Source: Trichostrongylus colubriformis (taxonomy: Eukaryota; Nematoda; Chromadorea; Rhabditida; Trichostrongylidae). Taken from it: DNA of 64,000 bases. The position numbers and the translations under genes are program-made. The notes under the pieces were generated by a model. The model saw nothing but the letters and a program-made list of their open reading frames with translations, was not told the DNA's origin and ran no database searches. The DNA lies in assembly GCA_963978905.1 (NCBI GenBank), contig OZ022256.1:21825743-21889742 (forward strand). The letters run 5' to 3'. This document shows positions 57,890 to 64,000 of the stretch, piece after piece; the stretch's first letter is position 1; the number at the start of each line of letters is the position of its first letter.

Positions 57890-58230
57890 CCCCATGTCGA
57901 GGATTTCGACGGAGGCTCCGCCCTTTGTGCACGCCCTCTACTCCTCTTCTGTCCTTGCCGACGTGGCAGTTCAGGTCGCCTGCTACGATGAAATAAATGT
58001 CTTCCAGATGGGACTTGGTGGTACTATCGAGGGCGAGATGGAATTCGTCTTTTCGAACTCGGAGCAGCCAGCTTGCGATGCGTATACGATTATTGCGATC
58101 CAGTCCCCTTCCTTCATGCCTATCTTTACAGTCAGCTTATGTCGCTGATCTTGTCCACTGCAAAGACACAGTCCTTGAGGGATTCTACTAAAGCTATGGC
58201 TACTCTTAATGTTTCTTCGTTTGATAATCT
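57890..58230 (-). mobile_element. RTE-1-like relic, endonuclease part
   Basis: On the minus strand two adjacent frames read LTVKIGMKEGDWIAIIVYAS then QAGCSEFEK, followed by KDEFHLALDSTTKSHLEDIY and FIVAGDLNCHVGKDRRGV. This is the endonuclease core of RTE-1-type elements (VYAPQxGC, then the catalytic block AGDLNGHVG). Frameshifts and stops are present. This is the 5' portion of the element whose 3' end is at 54,1 kb. Confidence 0.8.
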
Positions 58231-58879
58231 CCCGTTGTGTAGGTGTTAAGCCCCATTCGACTTCCGTGTGATGGGTATGGCGATTCCGCTCTGTTGAGAA
58301 AAAAGATTGCTCTCACGATAACCACAGGGTTTAGGACAGGGACAAAAGATCATTATTATACTGATCATCGCAGGAGTTTGCCTTACTCGTTATAGTAATT
58401 AGACGAGAACAGGGAGTCTGCCTAACTTTTGGTATAGTGATCCCGCTCTATTGACAGAAAAGTTCGCTCTCACTGACGTTTTTGTTAAAGGCTAAACAAT
58501 TTTCAAATAAGGACCCCTTTCGTCAAATCTGGCAGTCTCAAAAACGCGGAGGTTACTTGAATCGGCCGTGACCGTTATTATCTTTGGGATCATTATTGAC
58601 ACTTTTCGTCTTCTTTCCTTCGGGGTCGGGAGTCTGGACATTATTCTAACAGTGCTATGAGGAACCGTTCGGTAATCAGCACCTGCCTGATGAATGAATA
58701 ATTTCCGAGTAGAGCTACTTTTCACTCCTTCCAGCTTGTTTGCATTTCTTCTTGGGGTTCAACACTTTTGTCAGCTGCGTTGAGCATAACTTTGGGACAT
58801 TCGTCAACAATTTCAGAGACCGTGGGTAGCTCTCGCCCTTCTAGACAATACTTCTTATGTTATTACTCCGTAAGTACAA
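58231..58879. other. Unassigned region
   Basis: No gene recognised. Two diverged direct repeats (ACAGGGTTTAGGACAGGG and the region after ACAGGGAGTCTGCCTAACTT) lie near 58,250-58,460. Confidence 0.35.
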
Positions 58880-59480
58880 CGGTGAAGCACTTCGATGTTG
58901 CTTACTGAAATGGGGAGGTTTCAGACGAGTGACCATATGCTCGAGATGTCAACGGCCTTTTGGAGATTTGTGTAAAAGAAGATGATGTAAAGCTTCTGTG
59001 GATATTCAGGTCATCGGAAAATTCCACACCCAATACCGTTTGTGGAAGGCAGGAAAGCAGCTAGTGTAAGTGTTGAAGAGAGCGGGAGAAAGGACACTAC
59101 TGCTTTGAGGTAAACCACTAGGAGCAGATTTCGAGGTGAAATAGCAGCCATTGACCAATACTTAGAAAGATCTCGCCTTTGAATATGAACCAATTCAGTT
59201 GATGATGAAGGCTCACTCTATCGAGCTTCATTAAAAGCTTGACATGAGAAACTCTAACGAAGGCTTCTGCGAAGTCAAAGTAAGTTCCATCGATCGATCC
59301 TCGGTCATCCAAGGAAAAAGTCCAGTCATCTGAGCATCCTAGCAGTTGTCTTCCGTTGAGTTTCCTCCAACAAAATTATGAGCAATTGCGGAGTGTGTCT
59401 CTAGATGCTGTACGATTCTTCTCAATATTTCCTCGTACAAACGAGCGAACAAAGATGTAATACTAATCGGACGAGAGCTA
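58880..59480 (-). mobile_element. CR1/jockey-like LINE relic, reverse transcriptase fragment
   Basis: On the minus strand, from high to low coordinate: SDSSRPISITSLFARLYEEI (RT block 1, NYRPISLTS type), then DGTYFDFAEAFVRVSHVKLL (RT block 2, YLDFAKAFDxVSH type), then NGIGC and a DDLNIH-like active-site region (FxDD) in other frames near 59,030. Several frameshifts; no endonuclease seen. The block 2 wording differs from RTE and is typical of CR1/jockey-type LINEs. Confidence 0.75.
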
Positions 59481-59499
59481 TCAGATTTATCACTAGGGG

Positions 59500-59881
59500 C
59501 TATTTGAGTATTTGAGTATAGAAATTACAAAAGAGTGTTTTCGATGAGATGTATCCACATACATGAAACTGCAGATAAAAATAAGTTTCAGTGAAGCGAT
59601 AGAAGAAGCCTCTCTCTGAAGTAAGGACATAAGATCCGTCAGGATTGACACTGAATGACCTATTCCATTTCGATAACAACTCGAAAATTCTTGATTTTTG
59701 GAGAACCACACCGTATCGAATATACTTAATCATTGGTACAAAAAATGCTAAAGACTTCACAGCTTTCATCAGATGTGGTGTATATATTATGAGAACTGCG
59801 GGATTGATTAAAGATTCTATTGGATATAATCCAGTCGTATCGATCAGTCCTCTCGACGGATCACTGATTGCATACGAGTAG
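59500..59881. other. Open frames on both strands, unrecognised
   Basis: A 78-codon + frame (59645-59881) ends exactly where a MITE inserted, within its target duplication; a 90-codon minus frame (59500-59769) covers the same DNA. Neither matches a family I recognise. The minus frame contains NPDGSYVLTSERGFFYRF. It could be an exon remnant on one strand. Confidence 0.3.
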
Positions 59882-60110
59882 GGTGTATGTCATTAGGACA
59901 GAAAAATCACTTTGCGGCAATCGGTGTGCGACGGGATGGTGCGAGTTATGCGCACCGTATTGGAAGGGTCGTGAAGCGATGACGATGCTCTACGCCTTAG
60001 TCTAGACGTTATCGCTTCAGGACTCAACTAACACGGCGCGCATAGCTCGCACCATCGCGTCGCGCGCCAAACGCGCAAACGCGATCTTTCTGTCCTAATG
60101 ACATTAATCC
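59882..60110. mobile_element. MITE family M1 with 11-base target duplication
   Basis: Terminal inverted repeats ATGTCATTAGGACAGAAA (59887-59904) and its complement (60087-60104). Exact direct repeats CATACGAGTAG flank the element at 59871-59881 and 60111-60121. The interior has GC-rich inverted repeats (GGTGCGAGTTATGCGC versus its complement). An 11-base duplication is within the range of Mutator-like transposons. Confidence 0.9.
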
Positions 60111-60121
60111 CATACGAGTAG

Positions 60122-60987
60122 ACCTATTGGTAAACCTTTGTTTTGGCTATTATAGATCAAATCAAATTCCCAGCCACAAGAGAGCTTGTCTGAGTACCAG
60201 AGAGGATATCCACGGCGAACGGCAGCATCGTGAAGCTACGTTCACACTAGACCAACACACCGGCCAACCCTAAACCATTACCGAGAATTCCCTACGCTAA
60301 GAAAGGAAGATGATGCATCAAAGGGTTCACTGTGGAATTCTGCATGTCTAACATCACCGCTTTTTCAAAAAAAAAAGATCAGTTCTTGTCGTTCTAGGGA
60401 AGTGTGAGACCAGCTCAGCTGTTCCCGTGCGCATTCCACTCGCGCTGCTCTAATGACCGCAAGATGTGCGGATCTGACTGGAGAGCTTTCTTTTCGATTT
60501 TGCCGTACTCACAAAGCCGCGGATACTAGAAGTGCTAAGAATGAAAAATCGTTTTACAGCGAACCCTGGAATCCCAAACGGCTCCGCAAGCTACTAGTGA
60601 GTTCACCCTTGGCTGCCGTCCTGTACAATTTTTCTTCATGAGTTTCCATGAATTTTTACGTTCACGTGTACTCGCAGTGATCCTTTAGCCTAAGTGCGCC
60701 TTTTACAAGGGTGAGCTAGCTTCAAAGGAAACCTCAAATTGTAAGAGGAAGGAAGCAGCTCACCTTGGTTTCCGCTATGCCTAGGATGAAATATCGTTTT
60801 ATGGCCCCAAACTAATAAATTTCGACTGAAAGTGGGATACTGGACATGTCTACTACAGGCACATAATATAATTTTTTTGATATATTTGGTAAGAGAGAAG
60901 CGGAGTTACGGTCAAAAATCGGAAACTGCATATATTTTTCCAACTGTTATAGTATATTCCAATAAAATATTCAACTGCTGTATTTAC
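60122..60987. other. Region downstream of the GT92-like exons
   Basis: The conserved GT92 acidic segment expected next on the minus strand (with the DxD-type motif) was not found here, so the gene appears truncated, or its later exons are beyond recognition. Confidence 0.45.
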
Positions 60988-63261
60988 CTGCAAATGTACT
61001 GAGTGCCAGCGGTTATTGGCTCTTTGATAATGATCGCGTAATACAATGGCTTCTGCTTCTCCAGTACGAATGTAGTCATCAAGTAATAGGCGACTATACT
61101 CATCGTTGTCTTTTATGTAGACGTAGAAATATGTATGAGGCACCCTTTGGTAAGTGTTGAACATGCAGTAAGCACTGTGGGCAAAGAGCAGTAAAAAATT
61201 GAAGTTCTTTGAGAAAATTCGCTGACCTGCAGCTTGTAATCGAAAAGTTCGGCTAACTGCAGCCATTTCGGTTCCTTCCCATAGAGTGGTGCAAGACAGA
61301 CAGAGACGAAATATTTGGGTTCTGAAATGTCACGGCCACATTTCTTCGAAGTTCTAAAATTTAGTGACTCGTCCTTCTCCTCAACAAATTTAGAGCTGAG
61401 CTTTGGAATCTGCCCTGGCATTTGATGAATTTTAGAATCTGAAAAGACACTGTTCTATGGAACATTATCTCTGTTGATAGATCCAAAACCCACTAATGAA
61501 CGGGTAACACAAAATTATTACACGTACTGATGTAGCAAAAACCATAAAGTTAGTTTATTGGACATTTTGATCACTACACATTGGCGCATTGACGCTCGAT
61601 GAGGGATTTTCAGGCGCTTCCATAAGAAGATTTTATCACATACATGCAGGTGTTATTGCAATGAGGGGAGGGGCATCCCACTATGAACGCTACATATTTC
61701 TCCTGGGACCAAGGGAAAGGAACCCTCCCTCCCGCGTTTGATACTAAGGCAAGAGTATAAGATTGAATGAATTTGCAGAGTGACCCCACGAAAATCGTTC
61801 AGAAATACTAAAGAATGCAACTTTGTACTAGATGCCCCCTCTCCTCACTGCGATAGCACACACATGCAAGATGTCACCTGAAGTAAGAAGAAAATTGCTG
61901 CAATACAACACCTGCAGTACTCATGCGCATGAAAAACATAGTTTTCGGCGTTGCCATAGCTGCACGTATTGCACTCAGCCATTCAACCAGCGTTTTTCCA
62001 TACAAAACGCAGACCCTTCAGGGGCATATCATTCCCACTTGCCAGTGGTATAGAGTGACGTGCTCCCCTTCAAATATAGAGCTGAAAGACGTATCAACCT
62101 CAAAAAAGCAGTTTCTAGGACGCCATTTACGTTTTACAACTGCTGTGTACTAACAAAAATGCCGAGTAGGCTACTGGATGAAACCCTTCTCGGCTATGCA
62201 TGATATAAGTAGGTAGTATGTTGTGCGTGACTATGAAATCCTTGTGTTAATGTAAAGTCAAAGTGAAGGAATTACAAAACCAAGGCTTCACGAAAATCGA
62301 TGTTGTAGTTCGAGATGAAACCCGCAAAAATCTCGATAGACTGCTATGTTCTTCACATGCAGAGCTTTTCTCTGTAACCATTTTCATATCTTCTTAGCCT
62401 TTTATAAAAAAAACGCGACGGACTGCGCATCACAAATCTGCTGAAATGTGCCGATTAACCGAAAATTAACGGTGTTATTGTCTTTTACTGGGTAGTTCAC
62501 ACGCAACTTGCTGAGACCTAGCCAAACGAGTGACACTTACGTCTCTACATACAGTCGCAACCACTTGCCGTGAAAGTGCATAGAGGATAAGTGCTTAGGA
62601 CCACTGTTAGTGAGATGTGTACGTATAATGTTGCACTGATATTGATTCACTTGTCTACACGAACAAAGTGATATAGAGCGTGTAGAATTGGCGGTATTCC
62701 CGATGGGCGCATTTGCCTTTCCGATGCGTCTTTTAATAGGAAAACAATGACCGCAGCTTTGAAAGCAGAGAAGTATCGAGAAATCACGTGATGGTGAGTG
62801 ATGTAGGAAGAGTAGGTTCAGGAAACATCAAGACATCTTCAAGCTGATAGTCAATAAAAGAAATTTGCAAGCAGCAAAGTGAGCCAAGCAATAGAGAGTT
62901 CATTCAACATTAGTTAGGCGTGGAAAAAGGAAATTCAAATTCTTAAAATGAAGCTATCGCTGTGTTCCACCACTATCGAATTCTTCCCCTAGTGATAGAT
63001 ATGCGCCGCATTCGTAATTCTTTGAATATAACGACTCTTTCTGCTAAATTTTTGCAACTGATGCAATCGAGTAAATCGTCTTACCGCTATGGGTGCGATC
63101 GATGATGGGAACAGGATAGTCGTAATCTCCGGCATCCGTCAACGACATAAAGGCGGTGCCAATACGAAGTGCGTAATGTACATTGAACTGAGGCAAAACA
63201 ACAGATTTGAATGCAACACCGATCTCGCAGTTTGTCAAAGTAATGACAGTAAACCACGTCA
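60988..63261 (-). pseudogene. GT92 (DUF23) glycosyltransferase-like gene fragment, three exons, frame break
   Basis: Minus-strand exons with good splice signals: 63261-63085 (59 codons, donor GTAAGA), 61438-61227 (acceptor CTTTTCAG, donor CAG|GTCAGC) and 61144-60988 (donor GTAAAT). The first two are phase-compatible (1 plus 2 bases). The second encodes EPKYFVSVCLAPLYGKEPKW then LQLAELFDYKLQ, and the third VPHTYFYVYIKDNDEYSRLL then LDDYIRTGEAEAIVL, matching the start of the GT92 domain (SVCLAPLYGxExKWL, YKLQGVxHFYFY, YxxTGEIE). GT92 enzymes are Golgi beta-galactosyltransferase-type proteins of nematodes. Exon 2 ends in phase 0 but exon 3 needs two more bases, so the joined frame is broken, and the family DxD region is not found. 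The first exon is assigned only by phase and position. Either a pseudogene or a gene with an unusual junction (a GC donor inside exon 2 would restore the frame but remove LQG). Confidence 0.65.
61439..63084 (-). other. Intron between GT92-like exons 1 and 2
   Basis: About 1.65 kb with GTAAGA donor and CTTTTCAG acceptor on the minus strand. Short frames at 61,832-62,153 (+) overlap each other in two frames and have no recognisable domain. Confidence 0.4.
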
Positions 63262-63609
63262 CTGAAATGTACATCTCATATTTTTCGCCTCTATGTAAAA
63301 CTCAAGCTTCGGAATTCAGTGTCTTTCCTAAAAAAGTTTCTGCGAACCCCGTATCTCTGGGAAATTGAGCTCTCGAAACCTGACTTCAGCGGGCATTCTC
63401 AGACAATTCCATGGTCGCAAAGGGCTCTCAGAGCTGATTCAGTATGTAGCCATGTGTAATGCATGATGGCTCGAATGAAATGCGATTAGTCTTAAAAGAA
63501 TATTACACTCATTCGCTGTCATACATCCACAGTAAAAATCTTCAAAAAAACGCAGATACATACATACTGGTTGACTTGTGAGAACCTATACCAACCGTCT
63601 TGTGAATTT

Positions 63610-63720
63610 TTAGGGCTGTATGTCGTTAGGACAGAAATGTCGCGCGGCCGCGTGCGGCGTGCAACTATTGTGCGTGAGTTGTCCAACTTCGATTGGAGCA
63701 GCGCATTTGCTCCAGAGCTG
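63610..63720. mobile_element. MITE family M1, partial copy
   Basis: GGCTGTATGTCGTTAGGACAG at 63617 onwards matches the M1 terminal repeat, followed by GAAATGTCGCG and a diverged GTGCGGCGTGCAAC. Only one end is recognised; the rest of 63,262-64,000 shows nothing else. Confidence 0.6.
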
Positions 63721-64000
63721 CTGTGATACTATGGGATTTTTCCTTGTGCTTAGTTTCTCTTGTTAAGTTGTCGCTTTTTTCTGATTGCGAATAAAAGAGA
63801 TATAGGGAATAAGGTGAAAGTATAATAGGTTAAAAAGACTGGAATTTAAAAACGTACACCTACAAATCTGCACACTACAATTCAGAGTGCACAAGATGTG
63901 CTAATGTACTTGGGTAAGATCTACTCATTGTTGCGCTGTCGTCCCTCTTTCGAAACCGTTCTAGAATCATGAATTTGTGCACTGAAATGGATATTTTTAC

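Overview
This window is intron-rich, transposon-dense nuclear DNA from an animal, most likely a strongylid (clade V) nematode such as a hookworm. Evidence seen in the sequence: TTTCAG-type splice acceptors, one of them just upstream of a start codon; two glycosyltransferase genes of families (GT11 and GT92) that are strongly expanded in nematodes; and a mixture of RTE, BEL/Pao, Ty3/gypsy, CR1/jockey-like and mariner relics. The hookworm assignment is inference. There are no operons, ribosome binding sites or CRISPR arrays, and most open frames are repeat-derived or antisense shadows.

Host genes. (1) A GT11 alpha-1,2-fucosyltransferase-like gene on the + strand can be assembled from seven in-phase exons between 11,851 and 22,791. 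Only a short last exon is unplaced. Its first two exons lie in one arm of a large inverted duplication. The other arm (7,423-9,206) carries a broken minus-strand copy of the same exons. A mariner relic sits in intron 1 of the + copy and is absent from the pseudogene copy, which preserves the empty site. (2) A GT92 (DUF23)-like gene fragment lies on the minus strand at about 60,988-63,261, with three exons recognised, phase-compatible between the first two and out of phase between the second and third.

Layout. 0-6 kb: MITEs, a 1.27-kb foldback element and otherwise unassigned DNA. 6-7 kb: RTE relic. 7.4-13.5 kb: inverted duplication with a 147-bp TTATCA-rich array at its centre. 13.9-16.3 kb: dispersed repeats and an internally deleted mariner, all inside GT11 intron 2. 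19.3-22.8 kb: GT11 exons 3-7. 25.8-28.8 kb: a tandem repeat, then a Ty3/gypsy pol relic split by a retroposed tRNA-bearing insertion. 33-34.7 kb: BEL/Pao gag relic. 35.7-44.8 kb: an RTE-type retrotransposon whose 3' part plus 1 kb of foreign DNA is repeated in a 1,646-bp tandem array. 45.4-46.7 kb: dispersed repeats. 50.1-52.6 kb: a second, decayed RTE copy of the same family with a small 5'-truncated RTE insertion inside it. 54-58.2 kb: an older RTE-1-like element on the minus strand, interleaved with MITEs. 58.9-59.5 kb: a CR1/jockey-like reverse transcriptase relic. 59.9-60.1 kb: a MITE with an 11-bp target duplication.

The genes are not functionally linked beyond both encoding glycosyltransferases. 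The retroelements explain several structures: RTE-type machinery plausibly made the 144-bp insertion with a 13-bp target duplication. It, or a related LINE, could also have made the inverted-and-tandem tRNA insertion with a 12-bp target duplication, which I regard as the most unusual object in the window.
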